Shown here: positions 35,795 through 49,365 of the stretch, in pieces
Position numbering within the stretch: the stretch's first letter is position 1
Layout: every line of letters starts with the position of its first letter
DNA from: Pseudisothecium myosuroides
Lineage: Eukaryota > Streptophyta > Bryopsida > Hypnales > Lembophyllaceae
NCBI GenBank assembly: GCA_951799445.1
Contig: OX637292.1
Span: forward strand, 22,881,296 to 22,945,295
Length of the DNA stretch: 64,000 nt
Reading direction: 5' to 3'
The notes under the pieces: generated by a model
What the model saw: the letters and a program-made list of their open reading frames with translations, nothing else
Database searches by the model: none
Told to the model about the DNA's origin: nothing
Translations under genes and position numbers: made by a program

Positions 35795-37679
35795 CTGTAA
35801 TGTCAACACAAGGCAATCCGTTGGCAGCAATCCCCGCATTCATGGAATCTACAAGCCTGACATGTTTTAATCAGCTTCACACTTTTCTAAGCATTTATTT
35901 AGTGTAATGACTAAACCCCCATCTTCATCATGTTACATTCTATGCCAAAATTGAGCACTTGAACATGGTAGACCGTTTCAACCGGTTGGATCATTCTTGC
36001 ATTTTGACAAAGTGGCATCTCACAACACCCCTTGTTAGGACCTTGAAACATGTGACAACCTTCATACGTACCTTGTGTGCTTTGAAAACAAGAAACATTG
36101 TATTCATAATAGATGATGCAAATGACTCTCACACTGCAACGGCACCTTGCTTCATCATCCACGACCAAGGCAACTAATTAACATTGCTACAACCTCAAAC
36201 AAATAAACTTTCGGAAGTGCAGAAAATATTTTAGAAAAATCTTCCCTTACCGTATAGGAGATGACGATGGAGGTGGAGCTCCCGTACAGTATTTCCTCTT
36301 GGGGCAACACCTCTCTAAGGTAAATTTCATTAACAAAATTAGAAAAAAACTAATTTCATTCTCACCTTAAAAATTATATTCACTGAAAGGTGGGACATGA
36401 TTAAAAAAAATTAATCACTAATAAGGACATAAAGTAGAGACATCCAACTCCACCACAAGCTTTCTAATGAGTCTCTTGGAAAGAACAAATAAGGGTGACA
36501 AAACAATCACTACGTCTCCCAAAACCACAACAAGCTCCTCGCAACAAGCCAACAACCAATGGGAGTTGAAGCATTTTTTGCTTCAAGGGTGGATTTAAAG
36601 CAAGTCTTGTGACATGAATAGGTACCCTATGCTTTCTACTTTGAAAATTCATAGAATATTGTGTGAGCATTGAAAAAACATGAATCAACTTGGATTGGGT
36701 TTTTCAAAAGAAGCTACCGAGTTCACATCAAAATCTTATCATTTTGGCAACCAAACAAACCGCAAAAGAAAAAGTGGCGGTTTTAGGTGTATATATTTGA
36801 GTTTGACATGAAATTGAATGTTGTCAATTTCATGTGGCAAAATATTCTTATAACAATAAATACCCTAAGTTTTTATTTTTATGAGAAATTTTGAGTCCAA
36901 AACACTACTTTTATATTGGAAGGTTTGTCCCACTGTTCGAAAAGTAAATCTCTTCATTAATTGGATTATAATGATTCAAAATTTTTAGTATAGGTATCAA
37001 TCTATCCAATCACATATAATTAGTGACAATTTTTGTGAAATATATTGTAGTTTTCTACTTCAACATAAAAATTGAAAATTCCTTATAACTTATGCAATTC
37101 TTACCTAAATGAAATGAGACAAAGCTTCACACGTAGGGCTTGTGGACTTAAAATTTTGATTAACAACTTTTAAAGAAAATTTAGAAAGAAAAAGTCCACC
37201 TAGACTCTGATAATTTTTGGCCAAATTCTTCTAGGATAAAAAAGAATTTGCACATAAAGAGTTTTCAAACGTTTATATATGTGTGTGCATAAATATGTGC
37301 AAGATAATGTCTCCATCTTTTGAGTACATAGGCATAGTGACAGATGTTCACTCCAAGCTAGGAATTCAAGCATGAATTATTTATGTGATTATAAATTTTG
37401 CCAAATGTCAAACTTACAAAGGGCCATTAACTTTTTTATTCAATATTCATTAGAGTTCAAGAAATCTTGTGCTCAAAAACCACAACTATAGATTCACCTC
37501 ACAAGTCACAACACCCCCTCAAAAATTTAGACACTTCACCTACATCTTAGAAAAATAGAGAAGCATCTTAGAGATATATTTCCACTTGGACTATACCCCA
37601 TTTTTATCAAGCAATGCACCCTAACATTTTTTAGATGGTGAACACAACACCTAAACCCTTCCTCAAATTACAACAATGT
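35795..37679. other. Upstream of the sigma pseudogene; no gene recognised
   Basis: The missing first exons of the sigma gene would lie here on the minus strand if retained, but that part of the family is poorly conserved and I cannot identify it. A plus-strand frame at 35959-36177 (72 codons) matches nothing I know. The rest is AT-rich. Confidence 0.4.
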
Positions 37680-38260
37680 TCATTCTGACCACAATCATCC
37701 ATTGCTCCAATCTTCCATCTTCTACATACCCCTAAAACCTAATTATTAACAAGAAATAGAACTTTACGCACCAAAATCAGGAAAGGAAGGGGTTTCAATA
37801 TTAGAGTAAAAAATATTATTCTAGATACACTCCAAAATTGGACTCTACACCAACAACCACAAAACCTTATTTCCATAAAAAAAAAAATTAAATCCCAACT
37901 CCAATCAAAACCTCCAACTCTACATTGCTCCAACTCTTCCACTGTCCATAATACTAGATAAAGCCCTAATTTTTGACAAGAGACAAATTTGAGTATCTAA
38001 ATTGGAAAAGAAAGGGGGATCCATACTAGAACATCAAAATAATCTTCTAAATACTTCGGAAATTGAACTCTAAACAAAGAATCACCAAATCCTATTCCCA
38101 TCAAAAGAACTAAATTCCAAACCAATTCAAGATTTTTTACTCTCCTATACTCCAATTCTTCCATAATCCAAAACCTCAAGCCCTATTTCAAACGCTATAA
38201 TCTCTTGACATGAGACATATTTGAGTACCAAAATTGGAGATGAAAACGAAAGGGGATCGA
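37680..38260. repeat. About 240-bp tandem repeat, about 2.3 units
   Basis: Blocks such as TCCAACTCTTCCA, GACAAGAGACAAATTTGAGT / GACATGAGACATATTTGAGT and AGAACATCAAAATAATCTTC recur at a spacing of about 240 bp. Minus-strand frames through two units both begin with MEELE, as expected from a repeated unit. Confidence 0.65.
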
Positions 38261-39850
38261 TGTCATTCAAAGCTCACTTCTCATTGCTCTCGCCAATGAC
38301 GCCAAGTAGATTGTGTTCCTACTTGCACAACTAGCAAGATAGTATTAGAATCATCAATAGTAGAAACATTCACAAGCTCAACAAGACACCCAGGGATAAG
38401 TTAGTTGTAAGAAAATCACCAATATAAGAGCACTCATGGAAGACAAAGCTCACCTAAATCCAAATTTGTAGGCAACCAATCATTGCGGCGTTGATCAACA
38501 ATGATTGGGATTTTTCCAATGGCACAAGATGACAAGATTGACAACATTGCTAGAGTTTTTGTACTTTTTTATTAATTGAAATTGACAGCAAGGGTTCAAT
38601 AGCCACTATATTTTGGAAAAAATAAGACCAATAGGCATTGGAAGAAGGGCCAATATTTTCCAATACAAATCAATGGCTAGGGGATTCTACAGTTGGAGGA
38701 AGCAAGAGCAGATCTGCCTGCTTGCCTCTTTTGGGTGCATAGTAGTACATTCCATTGCCTCACAAAAATTACTACCATAATGTCTACTCCCCAACCACCA
38801 TTTAACCCCTCAACGCCCCTGGCAGAATTGCGTGTTGTGCTTGCAGCGTGAACCACAGTAACTGAGCACTGATTCCTAGGTGGCTCCCTTGATTGTAAAG
38901 TATGTGACCGTTGATTAGCATTGAGCACTCACTTGCGCATTGATTGAATGTATTTTCCGCTCATTTCACCATTGCGATGTGATTATTATAGCAATCTACG
39001 ATGACTCACCGGCAGCACTTCAAGGACAATTTCGGCAGCTATGGTACTTTCGAGCAACCTCGCCACCAAATCCTTCTGATTCAAAGTGAAAAAAAATTGT
39101 GAGGTGGTACCTGATGCCCTCTGTAATGCAAATCTCGAGTTGCAAAAGCAATAGAGACGCCTGCAATTTGTACGATACATTCAAAGCGGGCACCCGAAGA
39201 CACAGGGAAGCAGTGGTTACCGGCTGCGATTGTAGCAACCGGCTGGGAACCGGTGTGACTACGAGGACGCCGTGAAGGCCAGTAGTCAAGACAACACAAT
39301 AATGTAGAGTGCAAATCCGTGCAAATTCAAATTGCAATATGGGTGACTTACAAGGTTCAAAAATATCTGCATCGTCTAAGATGCACCTCAATGTCGCTAA
39401 ACTACAATCACCGGTGGCGTAAACAACTTCATTGAGTCCAGCAGATCGATGCTCCCGATCATCATGGGCACCAAAGCCGCAATCTCTGATTCACTCTCAC
39501 GATAGTTTGAAGAAGCCCATGCGGTGCTCACCATTCATTATTCACTCTTCCGCAACCACCACATTTGCACCCAAAGTGCATTGGAATCCTCGGAGGAAGC
39601 CAACGCAACGGTAGCCCACCGGTTGTACCCTATCAGAAATCGGACTTTTGCCCAAACCGCCATGTCCCACAATACGCTCTACACCAATCTGGGCTCTGCC
39701 ACTCGATTTGAATTACCTGTGACATGTTAGGAAGGACATCGTCAATTTGTGCAATCCAAATCCTGCAACTTTCCCTCGCAAGCTTCGGAGTTTGGGCGTC
39801 ATTTGCCACCGCTACAAGAGATCACATAATCCGGAAAGGCGAATTTTTCG
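38261..39850. other. GC-richer region with unrecognised open frames
   Basis: From about 38680 to 39850 the GC content rises. Minus-strand frames of 83-123 codons (38677-38928, 39020-39391) include LRCILDDADIFEPCKSPIL. I do not recognise the family and no start, splice pattern or promoter is convincing, so a decayed or fragmentary gene is possible. Confidence 0.35.
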
Positions 39851-41052
39851 CTCCCTGGGCATTGAAGGGTTAAAACAAAATATTGTGATTAAATACACCT
39901 TTTAGAATATAGAATTTTAAAAATATGCTTAAGCAAACCTATATGTTCTTTAACGAACATGTTACAAAACCTTGTTTACTTTAGACAACGTCTAGTGAAT
40001 TGTTATATGTCAATTTTAGAATCCTGCCGCAGTATCGTCAACAAAATTCAAATGCTGGTACAAAAAATTGATGAAGAGGGTGAATTTCAAAAGTGGCAAT
40101 AATGACAAGGAAGCGCCATTCCTGACAAGAAGTGCAATATTTGATTAGGCTATGATTAAAAATTAATAAAATATATTTTAGCATCGTGAGCTTCTTCACT
40201 TCAAACTTGATTATCATATGTGAGTATGTCTTCCCAAAATTAATGGTTATTTTTGCTTTTAAATATACATGAAAATGCAACTTTTCAAAATCCAAGTTCT
40301 AATTTGGTTGAAAATTTTGAAATATTCACAAGTTGAATATTTTAATGTAATTATAAATTTAAAGTGACATGGTATTTTTTTAATCATGATACACAAATTA
40401 TTGCAAATTTTAATTGAGTTGATACTCATTCAATTGAATAGATGCAATTGTGATACCAATGGATGTTCCATCCAGTCACAATTTTCAATTCATCATGTTC
40501 AATGGATATTGATGAACCTTTAGTTATGTGTAATTTGGAATATCTCCTCGAATTTCATTTATCACTCAATAAAGTTTTTTACCAAGAAATTTTGGAAAAA
40601 TATATCACATAATCTTAGTATAGTAGCAAGTTGGGCTCTTTTTCTAGTGACAAATTGAATTTTCATCTCCTCTTATTTTAGATTATGGCCAATCATATAA
40701 CACAATGTAGCACCATGTATTAGGGCAAAAATTAGATTATGTTATACAAAACTTATTTATCAATAAGCGACATTCGAAGAGACAACAATGAATAGAAAAA
40801 ACTAGTATATTGATATTTGAAAAAGATGGAAAACTATTTGGAAGAAACTTCTTGCTATGCATGCATAACAAAAAGTAAATAAGGGGAATCAAGTTTATAC
40901 CATGGAAAAAATCCATCTTTGCTTTGGCACCCAAAATATCATTTCATTCACAAAGACACATTTTCTAGATAACTAGCGCAACATTCTATTTTCCAATTCA
41001 ATTGTGGTGCAAAAGTCTCACTAACAACAAACAATAGAAAATTCATAGTTTC

Positions 41053-41083
<31 letters not shown>

Positions 41084-42100
41084 TGGACGGAAAATATTTT
41101 ATGAATTTGAACCAAATAGTGTTGGAGAAGAGTTTTCTAATCTTTCTCACAATTGGTCTCATTCTAATCTTGTTGTCCTATGACTCATGAACTTCACTTT
41201 TGTAGGATTGATTCCCAGATGGTTCACCTTCAATGATTTTATATCACCGTCGTGAAGGTAATCATAGAGATGCCCAATTAACTATAACATGTACCACAAA
41301 CATTGCAATAATAATTTGGATGCTGTATTACCAAATCTAGTGATTAAGATTGGCAAAAAAATATTTATAAAACCAATGTTGGAATTCATAGGATAATCTA
41401 TTTATATTTTCAATGAAAGAAAAAAAATTATCTTTCTATTTTCAAATATAATTCTCCCAAATCGCATTTTTCAACTTTAATGAATTGTTCAATAGGGAAT
41501 TTAGATCTTGAATTCTGGATATGGTAGTAGGTGCTGCAAGAAAAGCTCTAGAATTAGAAATCTTATTGGAACTTACCGTGTGAAGTATTGAAGAGATCAA
41601 AATGCCAGACTCATGGCATTAAAGGTTTGAATAGGTCATAAGTTGAGAGTCTCTCTATGGACTTATCTTTCATCTTCATCTATTTTTCTAATAAAAAATT
41701 TAATGTTATCAAATGCAAGTATTGGAGGATCTTTACACAAGTAAATTTGTGTTCATTGACTCACTTTCAATAGTAGAAGATAAAAACAAGTTTTGCATGA
41801 CCAATAATCATGTTCAAACCTACAAGTTGTAGAAATCAAACTATATTTCATATTTCACTTTTAGGCCTACAACAATGAATATGCCACTTGTAATTGAAAT
41901 CTTCTTCCATGCTACTATCAAGAATCCATTCAACAAATACACTTGAATGATGGATTTACAATTCTCTTTGTCTCAAACCATATAAATGATAACGTAGGGA
42001 CTAATCAATAAACAATCTCAAATTTTGTACCCATGCCAAATAATATTAAAAAATTAATCATCTTTATAAAAATTGCCGATGGAAGAATTATCCACAAGCA
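39851..42100. other. AT-rich stretch, no gene recognised
   Basis: It holds an (AT)n(AC)n microsatellite at 41053-41083 and otherwise only short unsupported open frames. Its end lies downstream of the minus-strand lectin kinase gene. Confidence 0.5.
41053..41083. repeat. (AT)n(AC)n microsatellite
   Basis: About nine AT units run into about six AC units. Confidence 0.9.
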
Positions 42101-42139
42101 ACTTGGTATGAGCTTTTGAGATAGGAAGACTACTGGAGC

Positions 42140-44319
42140 TTAACTTAGAGAAGTTTGTGAGAATTCCAATGAATGGTAGAGTCCCAAAGGCTTGGTGGTT
42201 GGTAGGGAAGGCATTGCTATGTTAGAGATGGAAGATAGATTCTCCATGTCTCTTATTTGTTGCAATATTCCGTTCACTTGTCCCATAGATGGTCGGGCTT
42301 TCGGATTGGAAAGACAACACAAGAGACCCAAACGAAGGAGATCTACAACCATAGTTGTATAGACTTCAACATCTACATCCACAATCATTGAGGTCCCTAG
42401 CATATTGTTGTCATTAACTATATTAGAGTCTAAAGGTAACAAAAGAAGTCTTGATGCATTTGTGACCTCATCCTTTTGGTGAGGTGCGAACCTTAAAGGT
42501 TGAAGAGTTTGAAACAATCTTGGATCTACCACATTAAGAAGTGACCCACCTTCATGAGCTCGCCAAACGGTGTGCAACAATACAAGATTCTCCGGTTCTG
42601 ATGCTTGCATATCCAAGGGACGCCTTGCGCACACAACTTCAAGCACCAAAATGCCAAAACTATAAACATCAGATTCCTTGGTTGCTTTGCCCGTGTACGG
42701 CAACTCGGGAGTCATGTAGCCAAGAGTCCCCGCCGCCAAGGTGGTTTTATCCAACTTGTGGTGATCCATCAAGCGGGAAAGGCCAAAGTCTCCCAAATGT
42801 GCTTTGAAATCCACATCCAACAACACATTGCTAGACTTGATATCTCGGTGCAAAACGCAACTCAAGCAATCCTCATGCAAGTATTCTAGAGCTGAACCCA
42901 CCCCTCCATAATTGAGTGCCGCATTTTCAAAGAGAGACCCAATTCTTGGCTGGCACTTGTGTGAAGCCATTCATTGAGGCCTCCATTGGGCATGAAGTCG
43001 TAAACCAAGAGCAAGCGACCATTCTCTTGGCACCAGCCCTGCAACTGCACCACATTCCGGTGCCGAACTTGACCGAGGCTGGCCACTTCGGCTTGAAAGA
43101 GAGACTCCGCCTGCTTGGGCTCCGAGAAATTGATTTGTTTCACGGCAACAAAATTGACACCACCCGGAGCTTCGAAGGACCCTTTGTAGACAGAACCCGA
43201 TCCACCGATGCCGAGCAAATTTCTTTCATCAAAGTTGTCAGTGGCCATCCGGAGCTCTGCATACGAGAACACATGTGGACCTGCGCTATGGCCCAGTGGT
43301 GTATAGCGGCAATTTCTGGATGGGCTCCTAAGTCGAGAGATGGCCCAGAGAATCACGACGGCGGCTGCCACTACCATTACCAGAACTCCTGTGCTGATGC
43401 CAGCCCACGTTCTGACTTTCCAAAAAGGATTTGGGGTGTGAGAGGAAGGCACTTTTGAAATCTCACTACTGAAGAATCTCCAGGACAAGAGCTCATGCCC
43501 TTCGACGCGGTGGACGTCGGAGTTTCCCCAAAACGAGAGGTACCCATAGTCTCCAAGCACCTCGGCTAATGTGTAGTTGTGAATGTGAAGCGTAGGTTCC
43601 AGGGGCTTCTTCACGCTGGGGTTGGACCCATTCGCAAGCCGCACTTCGAGTGTCCGAGCTGAGCTATTGAGATCAATCCAAGCAGTGAAGATTTTCCCGT
43701 CGGAGAAATACGTGCAGTAGGTGTCGTTGCCACAGAGGTTGCGCGTGTATGCTCCGATGTCATACTCGTAGGTATGGGCTCTTGCGACTCTGATGTAGCA
43801 GTTGCTCACGTCTTTGGAGTTGTGCTTCCCCATGCCAAAAAGAACAACGAAGCCTGGACGAGTGTATCTATGGTTTGGATGACTTGGATGGAGAGGACTC
43901 TTCCATGCATTGGAGCTTCCTATATCGGACATGAGCTCTGGCAGCTTAGCAAGCGTGTAGTCCCTGCCGAAAACGAAGGCCATTCCGTTCACCTCCTTGT
44001 CACTGGGAGATCTGCTGTTATCCCTAGGTAAGCCCAGAGTGTCGAATGTAAATGAGAAAGAGGTGCTGAACGAGGCAACTCTCCCAGTTGCGACATCCTG
44101 AATGCGTATCTTCTTCCCATACAACAACACTCCACAAGTCCCTCGCGACTGCGTGGCGCGCCCGTTGACGATGTGAGTATGATTGGCGCCATTGTGTGCA
44201 GCATCTCCGAAAGTTCTGAAGTTGTCATCTTCAGCTAAGAAAGAATGGAAGGCGAGTCGCGTGTCTTCGCTGGCAGCTGAGCGCAGAAACACAAAAAGGA
44301 GAAAACAGATGAGGTTCAT
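42140..44319 (-). CDS. L-type lectin receptor-like kinase, one frameshift
   Basis: A single-exon gene of about 726 codons, as usual for this family. The frame from ATG 44319 gives a signal peptide (residues 1-17, LICFLLFVFL core), a legume-lectin ectodomain (about 20-285, with FSTSFSFTF and GMAFVFG), a membrane span (about 304-327) and the start of a Ser/Thr kinase: GIGGSGSVYKG (370-380), VAVK (Lys394), RHRNVVQLQGWC. It ends early near 42886. The remainder is in the next frame from about 42905: LHRDIKSSN, DFGLSR, GTLGYMTPE, DVYSFG and ARPSM, to a stop at 42140. Such kinases sit in the plasma membrane and act in defence or development. The catalytic residues are present. A run of C on the plus strand (42898-42904) is one base short, so a sequencing error or a young null allele are both possible. 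Confidence 0.9.
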
Positions 44320-44365
44320 CCTGTACTATCCTGCTCAGCAACCCCAATGCACACATGCACACAAT

Positions 44366-44372
44366 TTAAATA
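44366..44372 (-). promoter_or_regulatory. Possible TATA element of the lectin kinase gene
   Basis: TATTTAA on the minus strand lies about 47 bases before the ATG, which would leave a very short leader. It is weak evidence. Confidence 0.3.
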
Positions 44373-45738
44373 GAAAGCTGATTCTCTTGTGCAAGTATGT
44401 GTATGGACTGCTAGCTTCAATTCTTGATGCCTTCAGGGTCAAAGAAATTGAAATTTTGCGAACAAGCTCCTCGTTACATGAGTGAAGAGCAAACCTATAG
44501 AGGCTTTATGGATCCATGGCGTCCGGATATAAACAAGCTTCATACAATTCACGTTGAACAAGCACTGCTAGCTAGGTTGTGAAAGTCTCAGTTCCCTGCG
44601 GTAGTGGCTTGTATGTCAAGTATGGGCTTAGGGCCACTTGACATGGCCATCCAAGTCAAGAGGTCATGGGATTGGGTCATGGGATTGAGTGGTCAAATTT
44701 TGTTGAGTCCAAAGAAATGGGCTGAAAATAGGCAATAAATGATAGGAATGGAATCTTTGTCCGTCCACAGTGTGAAGCCTCCAAAGGCCAAGTCAAAAAT
44801 CCAAGCCCTTGACAATGAACTCCCACAACCTCTGACTTGGATGGCCATAGTGTGAAGATTCCAAAGGCCAAGTCCAAAGCTAAGTCCAAAGCCCAAATAA
44901 GAATTAAAGCCCCCTCCAATGTAATGGCCAAGATCTTGGCAATTTCTGATTTTTTTATGAAAAAATCTAACAAACTCTTAACCATAGTTTGGAATTTTAT
45001 TTTTGGCCAACCTAAACTGCCTTCAAGAGTCCGTCACCATATAGGCAATTTGATGCCATGTAGACAATTTGAAGGGTGATGGCCTTTGGATTGTGCCTTC
45101 TAGTGTGAAGGGTCAAGGGGACAAATACCTAATTTCTTGAAATTTGATTGGTGAAAACTTACGGCCTCTCAATTAACCTTTGGCTATAGTGTGAAATGCC
45201 CATTATATATAAACTTCCTCACATTTTGCTTTTGTGAATGCAAAGTCAAGTATTTTGTGCCAAACATAGCATTTACTATTGACGTCAAATGTAGTTTAAT
45301 TGCAACATTTCCAAGTTGACCTTGTTGGGAAAGTGAGAGACAAATGGGATTGATCATGTATTTCCAAGTGAAATTTTTTTGGCAGTGTTGTCAAAATCTC
45401 ACTTGATTTTGGAGCTCACTTCATTTACACCAAGAAGAAAGAAAGAAAAGAGGATGAAAGCATCACTAAGAAATATGAAATTCACCAATATTTGGATGAA
45501 GTTTATTATTCTGAGGTAATTTTATAGGTGAGTGAGTGATGGATGATCAAAATGGGACTGAACTAGATGTACAATTTGCTCTTTCCAATGATGAATTTTG
45601 AATCCAAAATTGTAATAGAATTGGATGTAAATACCGTGAGATGTATAAGAATTAAAAATAAAAAGCAATTTTAGGTAAATACACCCCAAATTGTCACTGA
45701 CCAAAAATCATTGTGTTTTGTTGTTTGGAATGAAGTTG
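44373..45738. other. Intergenic; short internal repeats
   Basis: TCCAAAGGCCAAGTC and related words recur at 44770-44890. Otherwise no gene or transposon end was recognised. Confidence 0.45.
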
Positions 45739-45742
45739 TTAA

Positions 45743-46298
45743 CCCCTAAAGGACCATGAGTGTAGATTTTGAACCATGAATGAACGGAAACCATGTCCCA
45801 AACTCACCAAAATGCGTTTTTTCATGCATCAATTTTTTTCAAGATTCTTATATTAGTTCTTTAACATTTGTATGGTTCAGATTATAAAGATTTTGCTTTG
45901 CAAATATTCTATAATTCAAAAGGTAGCCTCAAAAAGTAACTTTTTCAATTCAAAAAATGACTTTTCAAAAATGACTTGAATAAAAAATTAAAATAAAATC
46001 TTCAAAAATTATTATAAATAGAACTCATTATTTTAAACTTATAGGAAAAAAATTCTTTAAAAAATCATAAATATTCAATCTACAATTGATTTTAGAAGGA
46101 ATTTCCAATTTTTGGCTTCAAATTTTATTGAAAAATATTGGTATGTGTTTTTGTTGATTTAACCGTATGGATGTGATCTATAAATAGCATTTTACAACTA
46201 TTGTTTGAAAATCATCATTAAAATATTCTTCTAAGTTGTATTTTATAATAGATCTTCACAATTTTGGAAATCTGGACACCCCTCCGGTCCTTTAGGGG
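45743..46298. mobile_element. TTAA-flanked CCC...GGG element, copy 3 (556 bp)
   Basis: The ends are CCCCTAAAGGACC and GGTCCTTTAGGGG, perfect 13-bp inverted repeats, with TTAA on both sides (45739-45742 and 46299-46302). The interior differs from copies 1, 2, 4 and 5, so it is a separate subfamily sharing the ends. No coding region. Confidence 0.85.
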
Positions 46299-46302
46299 TT
46301 AA

Positions 46303-47230
46303 TATTCGGGATGTACAAGAGCATAATTCTAGATTTTGGTTTTGATTTATGGTGCACATATGTTGAACATTTTGAAAAACAATAATTTATTTGCATGGCG
46401 TCCAAATGATGCATGCTAATGTGTATTGCAATCCTCTATCACTTGCAAATAAAACTCAATAAAAAAAAAATTTCCATGTAGTATTAATTATACTTAGTTG
46501 CAAAGTGTGACTTTTAATATAGGTACACACACTTTAATTAGTCAAACAATAATCAACTAGGGATGAAATTCAACCCATGTATTGGTCCTCCAATGACAAG
46601 GCTCTTTAACAATTCATTATATGGATCCTAGTTTATCTGGAATAGACTAATTTTTTAAAGTCAAACTTTTTTCGAAGCTCATTTCAACTTTTTAAATCAT
46701 ATTTGAATTTCAATATGATATTGTGTATTATGAGCCTATGTGGTATCTATCAATGTGAAAATTCTTGTTTAATTTTATAATTTAGTTTTTAAAAATTTCA
46801 AACTAATGATTGAAAATAGACTCTTAAATATAATCAAAAAATAAATTAACCTGATTTTTTTCTAAGAAATAAAAATAGCTATTGATTAAAAAAATTCAAG
46901 TACTTGTTTTCTTTTTTGCACCCAAAACACCTTTCAGTGTCAGTGTTATGAATTGCATTCAAATCATTATCAAGCTAAATTTAACTTTTATAAAATTCAT
47001 TGATAATCTTTTGATTATTTACATGTTTGAATAGACATTGTTTCAATAGATGTTGATTTATTTCAGAAATTTCAGTAGAAAAATCTATTTATTGTAATTC
47101 TTTAAGTGTTATATGTACATATATATATATAAATTAAAAATTTTACTAGAATAATTTTAAATTTTGACCAAAAATGAAGGTTAAAATGACAAACAATCCT
47201 TTGTCAATAATTTAAACTTAAAAATTTATT
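46303..47230. other. AT-rich stretch, nothing recognised
   Basis: No gene, repeat end or RNA gene recognised between two TTAA elements. Confidence 0.5.
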
Positions 47231-47234
47231 TTAA

Positions 47235-48167
47235 CCCCTAAAGGACCGGCATGCGTTTTTTGGCTATATAGAAATTTTGGGTAGGTACGTGTGACTAGAG
47301 ATTTCTATATTTTAAGCTGAAATTTTAATAGAAGGTGGGCACGAGGAATATCTTTCATATGCACTAAATTTCAGGACATTTGGAAATAGGAGTCAAAAGT
47401 TATGGCCAAATATGTTACTTTTTTTCGTAACTGGGCAGCCTGGGCAGCAAAAAAAATTTGGCAAAAATTTAATTTTTTTTTTAAACATTTTTTTTCTCAT
47501 AGATTATATTTTTGTCTGTGTGGAAAGCTTTGATTCATTTCATTTGGATTTGTTATGAGAAAGTTATGGACATTCTTGTTTTTCGGGCAGTTAGAGCATC
47601 TTTTTACAAAAAATAACTTGTAGGATTGATTTCTAAATGCTATTTTTGCAATTTTTCAAAAAAAAAAAATTCTCATTGTTTAGTTTACTTGCTAGAACAA
47701 TCTCACCATTGGAATTAGTGTATTTTAATTCCATCTAAAATATATTAATATTTTAGATTTCCTTCTATCCCGTACCTACTTCTACTTAATAAATTTTTTA
47801 GGAATGATAATTAAGTTTTTTTGAATATTTTTTTTCTCCCTAGACTCTCAAATCAATTCTCCACTATAAAGATTTAAAGCTCAAAACTCTGCAGTGCAAA
47901 AATTTTAAGTTAAGAATGTTTAAAGTCAAAAAATCTAGTCCCGCAATGTGCTGAAATACTTGTTTTTTCCACTTTAAACGCAGATATCTTGCAATCTGAG
48001 CGGTCAAAAATTCTGAAATTTTTTCCACACATTCTCATACTAGTTAGGTGTAAGATCCTACGGTTAAATGTGCAAAAAAAACATTTTTCAATTTTTTTTA
48101 CTCCTTGCTATAGAAATGGCAGTTTTGAGTGTTTTTTGGCAAAAAAAAGGCCTTGGGCCTTTAGGGG
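47235..48167. mobile_element. TTAA-flanked CCC...GGG element, copy 4 (933 bp)
   Basis: It begins CCCCTAAAGGACCGGCATGC and ends CTTGGGCCTTTAGGGG, with TTAA at 47231-47234 and 48168-48171. It is near-identical in layout to the reversed copy at 52503-53414 and related to 18908-19823. No transposase. Confidence 0.88.
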
Positions 48168-48171
48168 TTAA

Positions 48172-49365
48172 AAAAGAAAATAGGAATGAAATACATACAA
48201 TTTTGTGGTATTTGGATTTTAACACATGAAGCTTCCAATTGCAATAACTCATTGAAATTTTAAAGGTTTTGGAAGTTTTGAAATTTAGTTGAAATATAAC
48301 TTATGAGACTTCATTTTTTAATTTTTAATCTAAATAAAAAAACTGATACTTTGAAAATTACAATCAAGTTTGAATAAGGCACATTCACATTTGGCATGTG
48401 GAAACTTTTAAAGCTAAGGATTAAGAATACAACTTGTTTTTGACCAGGGCCCCATTTGTGCAAGATAAGGTGACCTATTTTTATAAATGAGGGGGGAAAT
48501 AATGTGGTTTAGCAACTTCATTATTGTATGACAAATAATACATTGACACCTAATGAAGTTTGCTAAGACCAATTTTAAGTTTTGCACTTCTCAGAAATAG
48601 GTTTGCCTACACATTGAGAACAAGTCAAACTATAATCTGTACTTCCTTAATTCCTACCAATTCCAAACTTCATGAAAATTAGCAAAAAAGTAGTGCAATC
48701 TTCATTATTTCTATTTTGTGACATGAGAAATTTATGCCCCTCCATGACTGCATCACTCAATCGAACCTATGCTAAAACTCTTGAAACATGTCTCAATTGT
48801 CTGAAACAGGTAGTAGACCTCAATTGAAGACATGCCATGACATGAAATCCCATTTCATTTGTGTCAAAAAAAAAACATTCTCTTCATTTGTCCAGCCTTT
48901 TTGGTTTGGCTGTCTTGTACTATTGTGGTTTTTTTTAATGCAATGGGTTCCCATTTGTTTAAAAAAAAACAGACATGCCATGATATACCTGACTCATGCA
49001 CATTATTTTGCAACATCTGTCCTTGGGTGGGCTCACTATCAATTCATTCTTTCCACTCTAAGCTTGATTTTCACAGGTATTCCATGACTTCAGACGTGGT
49101 GACCATAGGGTTTGTCAATTTCAGTGATCATGCCAAAGTTTATTGCAGGACAATTAATTCAGTTCTTGACCAGGTTATTGTCCACGTCACTCTCAAGTGA
49201 ACACGTGTGATTCTTCCCTTGATTGAAGAATTGTTGAAGGTGAAAATATAGGCTCCTTTCTGTAGGAGCTGACAAAGTTTTGTCGATCAACAAATGAAAC
49301 AAGATGTGCGGTATTAATCCTCCCCAAATTTTTCATTTGAAATGCTTTAATATTTGCTTGGTGTA
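48172..49365. other. Intergenic stretch, no gene recognised
   Basis: Two overlapping plus-strand frames (48788-49087 and 48859-49200, about 100 codons) have no recognisable domain and read through poly-A and poly-T runs, which suggests chance. Confidence 0.45.

Noticed and set aside
35542..35907. 121-codon plus-strand frame
   Set aside because: It is the antisense of the sigma region 1.2 exon, whose minus-strand motif DPVCAYLRD is clearly the real signal.
42541..43458. Plus-strand frames of 88-180 codons across the lectin kinase gene
   Set aside because: Shadows of the minus-strand kinase coding sequence.
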